DNA of 64,000 nucleotides from Zhihengliuella salsuginis (GCF_014651715.1 NZ_BMXK01000001.1:372001-436000); one strand, 5' to 3'. Positions 8,402 to 17,147 are shown, counted from the stretch's first letter. Notes: generated by a model from the letters alone, not told the origin. Program-made: numbers and translations.

Positions 8402-10078
8402 ATGACAAAACGTCACCCCCGCAAAACCCCGCCGCAGCTGAAGAAGGGCGCGATGCGCTGGGTCGCCCTCGGCGGCCTCGGTGAGATCGGCCGCAACATG
8501 ATGGTCTTCGAGTACAGCGGCAAGCTGCTCATCGTCGACTGCGGCGTCCTCTTCCCCGAAGAGCAGCACCCCGGCGTCGACCTGATCCTGCCGGACTTCA
8601 GCTACCTGCGCGGCCGCTGGAAGGACGTCGTCGGGCTCGTGCTCACGCACGGCCACGAGGACCACATCGGCGGTGTCCCGTACCTGCTCAAGGAGCACCG
8701 CGAGATCCCGATCTACTCGGCCAAGCTGACGCTCGCGTTCCTGAAGAACAAGCTGACCGAGCACCGCATCAACAACGTCAAGCTGAACCAGGTCAAGGAG
8801 GGCGACAAGCGCAAGCTCGGCCCGTTCGACCTCGAGTTCCTGGCCGTGAACCACTCCATCCCGGACGGCCTCGCCGTCTCGGTCAAGACGCCCGCCGGCT
8901 CCACGCTGGTCACCGGCGACTTCAAGATGGACCAGTTCCCGCTGGACAAGCGCATCACCGACCTGGCCGGCTTCGCGCGTCTGGGCGAGGAGGGCGTGGA
9001 CCTGTTCCTGCCCGACTCCACCAACGCCGAGGTTCCGGGCTTCATGGCCGCCGAGGCCGACCTGGTGCCAGCGATCGACAACGTGATCCGCACGGCCCCG
9101 CGCCGCGTGATCGTCTCCTCGTTCGCCTCCCACGTGCACCGCATGCAGCAGGTCATCGACGTCGCCCACAAGTACGGCCGCAAGATCGCCTTCCTGGGCC
9201 GCTCGATGGTCCGCAACATGGGCCTGGCGGACGAGCTCGGCTACCTGAACATCCCCAAGGGCATGCTCGTCGACTTCAAGGAGCTCGACAAGCTGCCGCC
9301 GAACAAGGCCGTCATCATCTGCACCGGCTCGCAGGGCGAGCCGATGGCGGCGCTGGCGCGCATGGCCAACCAGGACCACATGGTCGACCTCGTCGAGGGC
9401 GACACCGTCCTGCTGGCCTCCTCGCTGATCCCGGGCAACGAGTCGGGCATCTACCGCCTGATCAACGACCTGACCAAGCTAGGCGCCAACGTGGTCCACA
9501 AGGGCAACGCCAAGGTGCACGTCTCCGGCCACGCCTCCGCGGGCGAGCTGGTGTACTGCTACAACCTGGTGCGGCCCAAGAACGTCATCCCCGTGCACGG
9601 CGAGCACCGCCACCTCAAGGCGAACGCCGACCTGGCGATCCGCACCGGTGTCGACGCACGCAACGCCCTGATCATCGAGGACGGCGTGACCGTCGACCTC
9701 GAGAACGGTATCGCCCGCGTCTCCGGCTCCGTTCCGGCGTCGTACGTGTACGTCGAGAACAACGTCGCCGGTGCCGCGACGGAGGAGGAGCTCGCGCACC
9801 GCGTGCGCCTCTCCGAGGACGGCGCCGTGACCGTGCTGGCGATCATCGACCCGGACACCGGGGAGATGGAGGACGATCCGGAGTTCTTCCCGGTCGGCTT
9901 CGACCTGACGGACGCGCAGATCGAGAAGGCCGCCGGCATCGTCGAGAAGGCGCTGGTCCGCCTCAACGAGAAGACCGGCCCCGAGGCCGAGAAGCAGATC
10001 GCCAAAGCGCTGGTCCGCTGGGCCGACCGCTCGATCCGCCGCCGCCCGCACTTCACGGTCATCACCGTCGACGCGTAG
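8402..10078 (+). CDS. rnj: Ribonuclease J
   Basis: The 558-residue protein is a metallo-beta-lactamase/beta-CASP nuclease. It shows GGLGEIGRNM near the start, the zinc motif HGHEDHIGG (about residues 80-88), further ligands in NHSIPDG and TGDFKMD, a beta-CASP insert, and the distal HVSGHAS and PVHGEHRH motifs, then a C-terminal dimerisation domain. RNase J cuts RNA internally and degrades from the 5' end, and takes part in rRNA maturation and mRNA decay in the cytoplasm. I prefer the ATG after AAGGATGAG over an upstream in-frame TTG. It is followed by a hairpin terminator. In many actinobacteria dapA precedes it; here a two-component system does. Confidence 0.96.
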   Translation: MTKRHPRKTPPQLKKGAMRWVALGGLGEIGRNMMVFEYSGKLLIVDCGVLFPEEQHPGVDLILPDFSYLRGRWKDVVGLVLTHGHEDHIGGVPYLLKEHREIPIYSAKLTLAFLKNKLTEHRINNVKLNQVKEGDKRKLGPFDLEFLAVNHSIPDGLAVSVKTPAGSTLVTGDFKMDQFPLDKRITDLAGFARLGEEGVDLFLPDSTNAEVPGFMAAEADLVPAIDNVIRTAPRRVIVSSFASHVHRMQQVIDVAHKYGRKIAFLGRSMVRNMGLADELGYLNIPKGMLVDFKELDKLPPNKAVIICTGSQGEPMAALARMANQDHMVDLVEGDTVLLASSLIPGNESGIYRLINDLTKLGANVVHKGNAKVHVSGHASAGELVYCYNLVRPKNVIPVHGEHRHLKANADLAIRTGVDARNALIIEDGVTVDLENGIARVSGSVPASYVYVENNVAGAATEEELAHRVRLSEDGAVTVLAIIDPDTGEMEDDPEFFPVGFDLTDAQIEKAAGIVEKALVRLNEKTGPEAEKQIAKALVRWADRSIRRRPHFTVITVDA

Positions 10079-10088
10079 GCGCAAGGCC

Positions 10089-10128
10089 GAATCGCCCGCA
10101 CCCGGAGGAATCCGGAGGCGGGCGATTC
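10089..10128 (+). terminator. Terminator after RNase J gene
   Basis: An 11-base perfect stem (10089-10099 with 10118-10128, GAATCGCCCGC) is followed by GTCGTTT just past the RNase J stop. It lies between convergent genes and may serve both strands. Confidence 0.75.
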
Positions 10129-10151
10129 GTCGTTTAAGCGGATGTGCGGGC

Positions 10152-11435
10152 CTACGCGAGCTCGGCGAGGGACTCGGCCAGACGGTCGACGAGGATCTCG
10201 GCCTGCGCCTGCTCGATCACCATCGGCGGGCGCATCTTCAGCACGTTGTCGTCGCGGCCGATCTTGCTGATCAGCACGCCCTTCTCCCGCATCTTCTCGG
10301 TGAGCGCGCGGGCGGTGCCGGCGGCCGGCGCCCCGTCGTCGTGCACCAGATCGATGCCGAAGAACAGGCCGCGCCCGCGCACCGACGCGACCAGCGGGCT
10401 CTCGGCGGCGAGCCCGTGCAGGCGCGAGGCGATGTAGGCGCCCGTCTCGTGGGCCCGGGGCAGCAGGCGCTCGTGCTCCATCACCTCGAGCACGGCGAGC
10501 CCGGCGGCCGAGGAGACCGGGCTGCCGGCGAACGTGTTGAAGTACATGTTGCGGCGGCCGAACTCGTCGAGGAGCTCCGCCGTCGTGACGACGCCGCCGA
10601 CGGGGTGCCCGTTGCCCATCGGCTTGCCGAGGGTGACCAGCTCGGGCGAGAGGTCGAAGAGCTCGTGGCCCCACATCGCGTCCCCGAGGCGGCCGAACCC
10701 CGACTGCACCTCGTCGGCGACGACGAGCCCCCCGGCGGCGCGGACCCGCCGGGCCAACCCCTCGATGTAGCCGTCGGGCGGCGTGAGCAGGCCCTCGGTG
10801 GAGAAGAGCGGGTCGAACAGGGCCGCCGAGACGCCGTGGCCGGCCTCCTGCAGCGAGGCGATGGCCGCGTCGACCTCGCCGAGGGCGCGCACGCAGAGGT
10901 CCCGCGCCGCGGTCTCGGTCAGCCCGGTGGCATCCGGGATGCGCAGGGTGCGGACGTGGCCGCCGAGCGGTTCGTGGACGGTCAGCCCCGTGGTCAGCTC
11001 GGCCAGCGAGGTGGTGTTGCCGTGGTAGCTGAAGTCGGAGACGAGCACCCCGGTGCTGCCGGTGTGCTGCCGGGCCACCCGCAGCGCCAGCTCGTTCGCC
11101 TCGGAGCCGCTGTTGACCAGGAAGAGCCGGTCGAGTCGGTCGTCGAAGGCCGCCAGGAGCGCCTCCGCGTAGTCGACCACCAGGTGGTTGAGGTAGCGCG
11201 TGTGCAGGTTCAGGGTGCGCAGCTGCCGGTGCACGGCGTCAGCGACCACGGGGTTCGCGTGGCCGACGTGGGGGACGTTGTTGTAGCCGTCGAGGTAGGT
11301 GCGGCCCTGCGCATCCGTCAGCCAGACGCCCTCGCCGGAGACCAGCTCGAGCGGTTCGCGGTAGAAGAGCGGGGAGTGCTCGCCGAGGGTGGCGTAGCGG
11401 CGGGCGAGCAGCTCGGAGGTTCCCGGGGTGGTCAT
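10152..11435 (-). CDS. Class III PLP-dependent aminotransferase-fold enzyme, ethanolamine-phosphate/phosphohydroxylysine phospho-lyase-like
   Basis: The 427-residue protein is a fold-type I class III PLP enzyme. Visible motifs are YNNVPHVGHANP near residue 46, NSGSEANELALR near 110, ADEVQSGFGR near 225 and TLGKPMGNGHPVG with the PLP-binding lysine near 260. These, and NVLKMRPPM at the C-terminus, resemble the AGXT2L phospho-lyases more than ordinary acetylornithine or GABA aminotransferases. Those enzymes cleave phosphoethanolamine or phosphohydroxylysine to an aldehyde, ammonia and phosphate. A small-molecule kinase gene lies two genes away, divergent across a TetR operator, as expected if kinase and lyase act in sequence. 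The ATG has GAAAGG five bases upstream. A plain transaminase role cannot be excluded. Confidence 0.85.
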   Translation of the reverse strand: MTTPGTSELLARRYATLGEHSPLFYREPLELVSGEGVWLTDAQGRTYLDGYNNVPHVGHANPVVADAVHRQLRTLNLHTRYLNHLVVDYAEALLAAFDDRLDRLFLVNSGSEANELALRVARQHTGSTGVLVSDFSYHGNTTSLAELTTGLTVHEPLGGHVRTLRIPDATGLTETAARDLCVRALGEVDAAIASLQEAGHGVSAALFDPLFSTEGLLTPPDGYIEGLARRVRAAGGLVVADEVQSGFGRLGDAMWGHELFDLSPELVTLGKPMGNGHPVGGVVTTAELLDEFGRRNMYFNTFAGSPVSSAAGLAVLEVMEHERLLPRAHETGAYIASRLHGLAAESPLVASVRGRGLFFGIDLVHDDGAPAAGTARALTEKMREKGVLISKIGRDDNVLKMRPPMVIEQAQAEILVDRLAESLAELA

Positions 11436-11449
11436 GGCGGCCTTTCGGT

Positions 11450-12064
11450 TCAGTGGCTGGGTGCGGCGAGCAGCCCGCAGGCGAGGGAGCGGACGGCGCC
11501 GACCTGGGCGTCGACGGTCTCCGGGGCGGCGGCCGTCCGGGCCGCCGAGGCGCGCAGCGCGCCGGACAACGCTGTGGTCAGCGCGTCGAGATCGGACCCG
11601 CGGGGCAGGTCGCCGGCGGTGCGGGCGTCCGCGAGGTCTGTGCGGATGAGCGCCTCGAACGCGGCCGAGGTCCCGCCGGCGATGTCGGCCAGGACGGGCA
11701 CGACGTCGGCCGCGGTGCTCCCGTAGAACCGGCCCGACGGCGTCGCGGTGCGTTCGGTCAGGGCGCGCGCCAGCGCGGCGATCCGGTCCGGCGCCCCGGT
11801 CTCGCGCCCGCGGAGGGTGCGACCGCGCTCGTCGACCTCCTCGGCGATGCGCAGGTACACGGCGCGGACGATCTCCTCGCGGCCGCCGGGGAAATGCGCG
11901 TAGAGGGTCCCCCGGGCCAGGCCGGCGCGGCGGCTGAGCTCTTCGAGCGTGGTGGCGGCGTAGCCGCCGTCGCCCAGGGCTTCGGCGGCCGCGTCCAGGA
12001 TGTCGGCTCGGGTGCGCCGGCGGTTCCGCTCCCTCAGGGGGAGCGGCTGCGTCAGGGTGCTCAT
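11450..12064 (-). CDS. TetR family transcriptional regulator of the phospho-lyase/kinase locus
   Basis: The 204-residue protein has a TetR helix-turn-helix at about residues 14-60 (RADILDAAAEALGDGGYAAT, LARGTLYAHFPG) and a variable ligand-binding C-terminal domain. The ATG start has GAGGAG upstream; an open frame extends 29 residues further but through a sequence that carries the promoter. It sits directly upstream of the PLP enzyme (14-base gap, likely cotranscribed) and is divergent from the kinase gene. A TGAACA-N4-TGTTCA operator overlaps both promoters, so it probably represses both directions. The ligand is unknown. Confidence 0.9.
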   Translation of the reverse strand: MSTLTQPLPLRERNRRRTRADILDAAAEALGDGGYAATTLEELSRRAGLARGTLYAHFPGGREEIVRAVYLRIAEEVDERGRTLRGRETGAPDRIAALARALTERTATPSGRFYGSTAADVVPVLADIAGGTSAAFEALIRTDLADARTAGDLPRGSDLDALTTALSGALRASAARTAAAPETVDAQVGAVRSLACGLLAAPSH

Positions 12065-12104
12065 GGGTTCTCCTCGGAGGTCGGCGAGGTGCGTTGGGCA
12101 CCAG

Positions 12105-12173
12105 CATAGACGCAACGGAGGGAAAATTGAACAGTCTTGTTCAGTTGACATGCGCGATGTTCAGTTTTACTTT
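12105..12173. promoter_or_regulatory. Divergent promoters and TetR operator (TGAACA-N4-TGTTCA)
   Basis: An inverted repeat, TGAACA (12128-12133) and TGTTCA (12138-12143), lies between the TetR gene and the kinase gene. On the plus strand TTGACA (12145-12150) is followed after 17 bases by TACTTT (12168-12173), a good promoter for the kinase. On the minus strand TTCAAT, overlapping the left operator arm, is followed after 17 bases by TATGCT, a promoter for the TetR-PLP enzyme operon. A repressor bound to the repeat would block both. Confidence 0.6.
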
Positions 12174-12205
12174 TAGGTGACCGGCACCACACGAAGGGGT
12201 AGATC

Positions 12206-13219
12206 ATGAGACTGCAGGCCGCCACCGATCTCGTCGACCGGGCACTCGGGCGCTACGGACTCCGCGGGTCCGGCGACGTCGAACTGGTCAAGTACCGGGA
12301 GAACTACGTCTTCAAGCTGAGCCGGCCCGCCGGCTCCTACGCCGTCCGGGTGCACCGGACCGGCTACCGCGGCGAGGACGAGATCCGCACCGAGATGGCC
12401 TACCTCGACGCGCTCGCCGAGCGCGGGCTCCCCGTGCCGCGGCTCGTGCGCACGCTGGACGGCGAGCTGCTGTGCAGCGAGGAGCTGGAGGGGGAGGACG
12501 TCTACGTCGACGTGCTCCACTGGGTCGAGGGGGCGTCGCCGCTGGGCGACATCGCCTCCGGGCTCGATGGCACCAGCACCCTGGCGCCCGCCGACTTCCG
12601 CGCCCTGGGCGAGCGGCTCGGCGAGCTGCACCTGGCCCTCATCGACCTCGGGCGGCTGCCCGGGTTCGCGCGCGGGGCCTGGAACACCCCCGGTCTGGCG
12701 GGCCGCAGGCCGCTGTGGGGCGACCCCCGCCGCGTCGACCGGCTCGCCGGCCGGGACGCGGAGACACTGGGGCTGGCGCTCGCGGCCCTCGAGCGGGACC
12801 TCGCGGACCTGCCGGGCGACGAGCAGCACTTCGGGGTGATCCACGCCGACCTGACGCCCGAGAACGTGCTGGTCAGCGGGTCGGGGATGACGCTGATCGA
12901 CTTCGACGACTTCGGCGAGGGGTGGCACCTGTTCGACCTGGCGACGGCGCTGTTCTTCTACACGCCGCACCCGCGCTACGAGGACTTCCGCACGGCTCTG
13001 TTCGGCGGATACCAGTCGGTGCGCGGCGTCCCCTCCGGCTTCTTCGCCGCGTGGGACGTCCTCCTGCTGGCGCGGGCGACGACCTACCTCGGCTGGGCGG
13101 GTCAGCGGGCCGGCGACCCGGAGGCGGACTTCATCGCCGACCGCGTGGCCCCGCACGTGGTGAGGATGGCCCAGGACTATCTGCGGTCCCGGGCGCACGG
13201 ACACACGGTCGAGGCCTGA
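12206..13219 (+). CDS. APH-fold small-molecule kinase (hydroxylysine/ethanolamine kinase-like)
   Basis: The 337-residue protein has the aminoglycoside-phosphotransferase kinase fold: an N-lobe with YVFKLSRP and the ATP-binding lysine or arginine region AVRVH (about residues 45-52), the catalytic loop VIHADLTPENVL (about 212-223) and the metal-binding LIDFDDFGEGW (about 231-241). Members phosphorylate hydroxyl groups on choline, ethanolamine, hydroxylysine, homoserine or antibiotics. The divergent gene pair with an AGXT2L-like PLP enzyme points to phosphorylation of ethanolamine or hydroxylysine before lyase cleavage; in some bacteria the two are one fused protein. The start ATG has GAAGGGG upstream. 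The substrate is inferred from neighbours only. Confidence 0.85.
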   Translation: MRLQAATDLVDRALGRYGLRGSGDVELVKYRENYVFKLSRPAGSYAVRVHRTGYRGEDEIRTEMAYLDALAERGLPVPRLVRTLDGELLCSEELEGEDVYVDVLHWVEGASPLGDIASGLDGTSTLAPADFRALGERLGELHLALIDLGRLPGFARGAWNTPGLAGRRPLWGDPRRVDRLAGRDAETLGLALAALERDLADLPGDEQHFGVIHADLTPENVLVSGSGMTLIDFDDFGEGWHLFDLATALFFYTPHPRYEDFRTALFGGYQSVRGVPSGFFAAWDVLLLARATTYLGWAGQRAGDPEADFIADRVAPHVVRMAQDYLRSRAHGHTVEA

Positions 13220-13275
13220 CCGGGCGGGTGTCGGCGGGGCCATGTTGATATCGCGCCCTGGTGTCGGTAGGTTGA

Positions 13276-13294
13276 TAAGGTAAGGCTTACTTAA
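13276..13294. promoter_or_regulatory. Iron box (IdeR/DtxR-type operator) before siderophore uptake genes
   Basis: TAAGGTAAGGCTTACTTAA is a 19-base imperfect palindrome with 7 of 9 arm positions matching, and it fits the actinobacterial iron-box pattern of TTAGG-type arms around a central CT/AG. It ends 46 bases before the binding-protein gene, which predicts repression by an iron-loaded IdeR/DtxR regulator. Confidence 0.75.
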
Positions 13295-13340
13295 GCGGAT
13301 TAGGCTTGAGAAGTTTTCCCTATCATTCCGAAAGGCCATC

Positions 13341-14402
13341 ATGCCACTCGTGCGCCCTGCCCTGCTGCGCTCCCGCAGCGCCTCCGCGACCCGCCCCGCC
13401 CGGCGCGGCGGCCTCCTGGCCGCGGCGGCCGCCGTCGTGCTGCTCGCCTCGGCCTGCACCCCGGGCCAGGCCGCGTCCGGCGGCGGGGAACCGGGCGAGG
13501 ACGCCCTCACGATCGAGCACGCGTTCGGCGAGACGGTGATCGAGGGGACTCCGGAGCGGGTTGCGACCGTCGCGTGGGGCAACCACGAGGTGCCGCTCGC
13601 GCTCGGCGTCGTGCCCGTCGGCATGGCGGCCACGACCTGGGGCGACAACAACGGCGACGGCGTCATGCCGTGGGTCGAGGAGCGGCTCGAGGAGCTGGGC
13701 GCCGAAACGCCGGTCCTCTTCGACGAGTCCGACGGCATCGACTTCGAGGCCGTGGCCGACTCCGACCCGGACGTCATCCTCGCCGCCTACTCCGGACTCA
13801 GCCAGGAGGACTACGAGACCCTGAGCGAGATCGCCCCGGTCGTGGCGTTCCCGGAGAACGCCTGGGGCACCGACTGGCGCGACACGATCACCATGAACGC
13901 CGCCGGCATGGGCCTGGCCGAGGAGGGCGACGAGCTCGTCGCCGAGTACGAGGACCTCATCGCCGAGAAGACGGCGGAACACCCGGAGCTCGACGGCACG
14001 GCCGCGATGTTCCTGACCCACGTCGACGAGTCCGACCTGTCCACGGTCAGCTACTACTCGGCGCTGGACACCCGTGTGAAGTACTTCGGCGACCTCGGTC
14101 TCACGTCCCCCGAGGCCGTCATCGCCGAGTCCGAGGCCAACGGCACCTACTCGGTCCAGCAGTCGGCGGAGACCGCCGACGAGTTCGCCGACGCCGAGCT
14201 GATCGTCACCTACGGCGGCGAAGAACTGCTCGAAGCGCTGCAGGCGGACCCGATCCTCTCGCAGATGCCGGCCGTCGAGAACGAGGCCGTCGTGGCCCTG
14301 CCCGGTGACGGCCCCCTCGGCAACGCGGCCAACCCGACGGCGCTCTCGCTGCCGTGGCACCTGGACGCCTACCTGAAGCTGCTCTCCGACGCTGTTGAGT
14401 AG
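13341..14402 (+). CDS. Iron-siderophore ABC transporter substrate-binding lipoprotein
   Basis: The 353-residue precursor has an N-terminal signal with a hydrophobic run about residues 24-36 and a lipobox LLASAC whose cysteine would be lipidated. The mature part is a cluster-A (FepB/FhuD-type) binding protein: ERVATVAWGNHEVPLALGVVPVG begins the first lobe, DPDVILAAYSGL lies near residue 145, and a long helical backbone joins the second lobe. It captures ferric siderophores at the cell surface. The iron box upstream and two FecCD permeases downstream, with overlapping reading frames, define an iron uptake operon. The sequence is strongly acidic, typical of the rest of this genome. Confidence 0.93.
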   Translation: MPLVRPALLRSRSASATRPARRGGLLAAAAAVVLLASACTPGQAASGGGEPGEDALTIEHAFGETVIEGTPERVATVAWGNHEVPLALGVVPVGMAATTWGDNNGDGVMPWVEERLEELGAETPVLFDESDGIDFEAVADSDPDVILAAYSGLSQEDYETLSEIAPVVAFPENAWGTDWRDTITMNAAGMGLAEEGDELVAEYEDLIAEKTAEHPELDGTAAMFLTHVDESDLSTVSYYSALDTRVKYFGDLGLTSPEAVIAESEANGTYSVQQSAETADEFADAELIVTYGGEELLEALQADPILSQMPAVENEAVVALPGDGPLGNAANPTALSLPWHLDAYLKLLSDAVE

Positions 14403-15429
14403 CCCGGCCGCCACCGCCCACCCGGGCGTCCGGCGGAGCGCGTGGGCACTGGCGCTCGTCGGCGCCCTCGCGCTCCTCGCCGTGCTCTCCGTGGCGTTCG
14501 GAGCCCGCGTCGTCAGCCCCGGCGAGGTGTGGGGCGGGCTCGCAGGCTCCACCGACGGGTTCGGCGAGGCCGCCGTCGCCAAGCGCGTGCCCAGGACCGC
14601 CCTGGCCCTGCTGGCCGGGGCGGCCCTCGCGGTGTCCGGGGTGGTGATGCAGGGCGTGACGCGCAACCCGCTCGCGGACCCCGGCATCCTCGGCGTCAAC
14701 ATGGGCGCCGCGCTCGCCGTCGTGGTCGGCATCGCCCACTTCGGCCTCGTGTCGGCGACGAGCTTCGTCTGGGTCGCGATCGCCGGAGCCGCCGTCGCGG
14801 CACTGGTCGTCTACGCGATCGCCTCGCTCGGCCCGGGCGGCTTCCACGCCGGCGCCGCGACCCCGTTGAAGCTCGCGCTCTCCGGGGCGGCCGTCTCCGC
14901 GGCTCTGGCCTCGTTCATCTCGGCCGTGGTCCTCGGCCGCAACGACATCGCCTCCGGCGTGCGCTCGTGGCAGATCGGCGGCGTCGGCGGCGCGGACTTC
15001 GCGTCGATGGCCGCCGTGGCGCCGTTCCTGGCCGGCGGCCTGGCGATCAGCCTGCTCGCGGCCAAGGCGCTGAACTCGCTGGCCCTCGGCGACGAACTCG
15101 CCGCGGGCCTGGGCGAGCGGGTCGGTCTGGCCCGCGGTCTGGCCTCGCTGGGCGCGATCGTCCTCGCCGGCGCGGTCACGGCGCTCACGGGCCCGATCGG
15201 CTTCGTGGGCCTCGTCGTGCCGCACGTCGTCCGCCTGCTCATCGGGTCCGACCACCGCTGGCTGCTGCCGCTCTCCGCGCTCGCCGGCGCCGTGCTGCTC
15301 ACGGCCGCCGACATCGTCGGCCGCGTCGTGGCCCGCCCCGCCGAGATCGACGTCGGCATCGTCACCGCGCTCGTCGGCGCCCCGTTCTTCATATACATCG
15401 TCCGGAGGCAGAAGGTGCGGGAGCTGTGA
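14395..15429 (+). CDS. FecCD-family iron-siderophore ABC permease (first)
   Basis: The 344-residue protein has about ten membrane helices and FecCD landmarks: RTALALLAGAALAVSGVVMQ near residue 66, NPLADPGILGVNMGAA near 90, and GPIGFVGLVVPHVVRLLIG near 263, the ATPase-contacting loop. It pairs with the next permease as a heterodimer. The only start that reaches all conserved residues is a TTG that lies before the binding-protein stop codon and overlaps it by 8 bases; no strong ribosome site is visible, so translation is probably coupled. No ATPase gene follows in this operon. Confidence 0.9.
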   Translation: MSSPAATAHPGVRRSAWALALVGALALLAVLSVAFGARVVSPGEVWGGLAGSTDGFGEAAVAKRVPRTALALLAGAALAVSGVVMQGVTRNPLADPGILGVNMGAALAVVVGIAHFGLVSATSFVWVAIAGAAVAALVVYAIASLGPGGFHAGAATPLKLALSGAAVSAALASFISAVVLGRNDIASGVRSWQIGGVGGADFASMAAVAPFLAGGLAISLLAAKALNSLALGDELAAGLGERVGLARGLASLGAIVLAGAVTALTGPIGFVGLVVPHVVRLLIGSDHRWLLPLSALAGAVLLTAADIVGRVVARPAEIDVGIVTALVGAPFFIYIVRRQKVREL

Positions 15430-16427
15430 GTACGACGTCGTCGCGCACCCGCCCCGTCGCGGTGGTGGCCGCGCTGGGCGCCGCCGTCGTCGCGCTGTAC
15501 CTGCTGAACCTGATGGTGGGCCGCACGTTCTACCCGCTGGACGACGTCGTGGCGGTCGCGCTCGGGGCCGACGTGGACGGCGCGGGCTTCACCGTGGGGC
15601 GCCTGCGCCTGCCGCGGGCGAGCCTCGGGCTGGTGGCCGGGGCGGCGTTCGGGCTGGCCGGCGTCTGCTTCCAGACCCTGCTGCGCAACCCGCTCGCGAG
15701 CCCGGACGTCATCGGCATCAGCGCCGGCGCGAGCACGGCGGCCGTGCTCGGGATCGTGTTCTTCGGCCTGTCCGGGGCGTCCGTCGCCGGCCTGGCGGTG
15801 GCCGCCGCGCTGGTGGTGGCCGCCGCCATCTACGCGCTCTCCTCGCGAGGCGGGGCGACCGGAACGCGCCTGATCCTCATCGGCATCGGCGTCGCCGCGA
15901 TGCTCGAATCGCTGACCACCTACGTCCTCTCCAAGGCCGGGGCCTGGGACCTGCAGGAGGCCATGCGCTGGCTCACGGGCAGCCTCAACGGGGTCGGATG
16001 GGAGCAGGTGGTGCCGGTCGCCGTCGCGCTGGGGATCCTGGGGCCGCTGCTGCTCGCGCAGGCCGGGCCCCTGTCCATGCTGGCGTTGGGCGAGGACACG
16101 GCGGCCGGCCTCGGGGTCGCCGTCGGCCGGACCCGGCTGCTCCTGGTGCTGGCCGCCGTGGGCCTCGTCGCGTTCGCGACGGCGGCCGCCGGGCCCATCG
16201 CGTTCGTGGCCTTCCTCTCGGGTCCGATCGCCGGAGGGCTCGTCGGCCACGGCCGGTCGCTGCTGCTGCCGGCGGCGCTCGTCGGGGCGGTCCTCGTGCT
16301 CGGCGCGGACTTCGCAGGTCAGAACGCGTTCGCGACGCGCTATCCGGTCGGCATCGTCACGGGCGTGGTGGGAGCGCCCTACCTCGTGTACCTGATCATG
16401 CGCAGCAACAGGACCGGTGCGATGTGA
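15426..16427 (+). CDS. FecCD-family iron-siderophore ABC permease (second)
   Basis: The 333-residue membrane protein is the second permease subunit, with PRASLGLVAGAAFGLAGVCF near residue 60, RNPLASPDVIGISAGAS near 87 and GPIAFVAFLSGPIAGGLVG near 256. About nine or ten helices are predicted. Its GTG start overlaps the TGA of the first permease by three bases, which indicates a polycistronic, coupled unit. A cytoplasmic ATPase would normally come next; instead a TetR gene follows, so a shared ATPase elsewhere is needed. Confidence 0.93.
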   Translation: MSTTSSRTRPVAVVAALGAAVVALYLLNLMVGRTFYPLDDVVAVALGADVDGAGFTVGRLRLPRASLGLVAGAAFGLAGVCFQTLLRNPLASPDVIGISAGASTAAVLGIVFFGLSGASVAGLAVAAALVVAAAIYALSSRGGATGTRLILIGIGVAAMLESLTTYVLSKAGAWDLQEAMRWLTGSLNGVGWEQVVPVAVALGILGPLLLAQAGPLSMLALGEDTAAGLGVAVGRTRLLLVLAAVGLVAFATAAAGPIAFVAFLSGPIAGGLVGHGRSLLLPAALVGAVLVLGADFAGQNAFATRYPVGIVTGVVGAPYLVYLIMRSNRTGAM

Positions 16428-16460
16428 GGGCTCACATCCCGCCGGGATAGGATGTCCGGC

Positions 16461-17042
16461 ATGCCTGTTGCTGAAGTGGAACACCCCGAGCTCTCCGAAG
16501 CCGTCACCGCCGTCGTCGCCCGCCGCGGGTTCGACGAGTTGACCCTGAACGACGTGGCGGAGGAGGCCGGCCTGGCCGTGACGTCGCTGGCGCGGATCTA
16601 CCCGACCAAGTCGGCGCTCGCGCGGGCCACGTTCGCCCACGTGTTCGAGCAATCCAGCGAGGGAATCAACGCCGCGATCGACGGCCGCTATGGCGTCGAC
16701 GCCATCCGCTCGTTCGTCATGGCCGTCCTGCCGGACGACGAGACGAAGGTCGCCGCCGCGCGCGTCCTGCTCCCGTTCTGGCAGCTGGCCCTGCACGACG
16801 ACGAGCTCGCCGCCGCCAGCGCGAGCGCGTCCGACGCCTGGCGCACCCTGCTGCGCACGTGGCTGCGCGAGGCGATGGCGGACGGCGACGTCCGCGCGGA
16901 CGTCCAGGTCGACGTCGTCACCGAGATGGTCCTGAACTGGATCGCCGGAACGCAGGCCGCCGCGATCGGCGAAGCGCGGCACAATGCGCCGCAGCAGCTG
17001 CGCGCCCAGGTCGACGCGCTGCTCGACCTCCTCCACGGCTAG
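16461..17042 (+). CDS. TetR-like transcriptional regulator (paralogue of the one at 22467)
   Basis: The 193-residue protein has a TetR-type helix-turn-helix at about residues 8-52 (LTLNDVAEEAGLAVTSLARI then YPTKSALARATFAHVFEQ). The C-terminal half, with VLLPFWQLALHDDE near residue 110 and a final region VLNWIAGTQ, closely matches the protein encoded at 22467-23057, so the two are paralogues with the same unusual effector domain. TAGGAT at 16448-16453 ends 7 bases before the ATG, suggesting a leaderless transcript; an in-frame ATG 9 bases earlier is less likely because the paralogue aligns to the chosen start. It follows the iron permease genes but its target is unknown. Confidence 0.85.
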   Translation: MPVAEVEHPELSEAVTAVVARRGFDELTLNDVAEEAGLAVTSLARIYPTKSALARATFAHVFEQSSEGINAAIDGRYGVDAIRSFVMAVLPDDETKVAAARVLLPFWQLALHDDELAAASASASDAWRTLLRTWLREAMADGDVRADVQVDVVTEMVLNWIAGTQAAAIGEARHNAPQQLRAQVDALLDLLHG

Positions 17043-17079
17043 CGGTCCGTCCGCAGGCCCTGCGGCAGAACGGCCTGCA

Positions 17080-17115
17080 ATCTGGTGGATGAAAGCTGAC
17101 TTCCATCCACCAGAT
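17080..17115. terminator. Bidirectional hairpin between TetR and MHS transporter genes
   Basis: A perfect 12-base inverted repeat, ATCTGGTGGATG (17080-17091) and its complement (17104-17115), extends by three more pairs past one mismatch. It lies between convergent genes and is much less GC-rich than its surroundings. Confidence 0.7.
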
Positions 17116-17147
17116 CGCAAGCCCGTTGCCTCGGCAGGGACGTTGGG

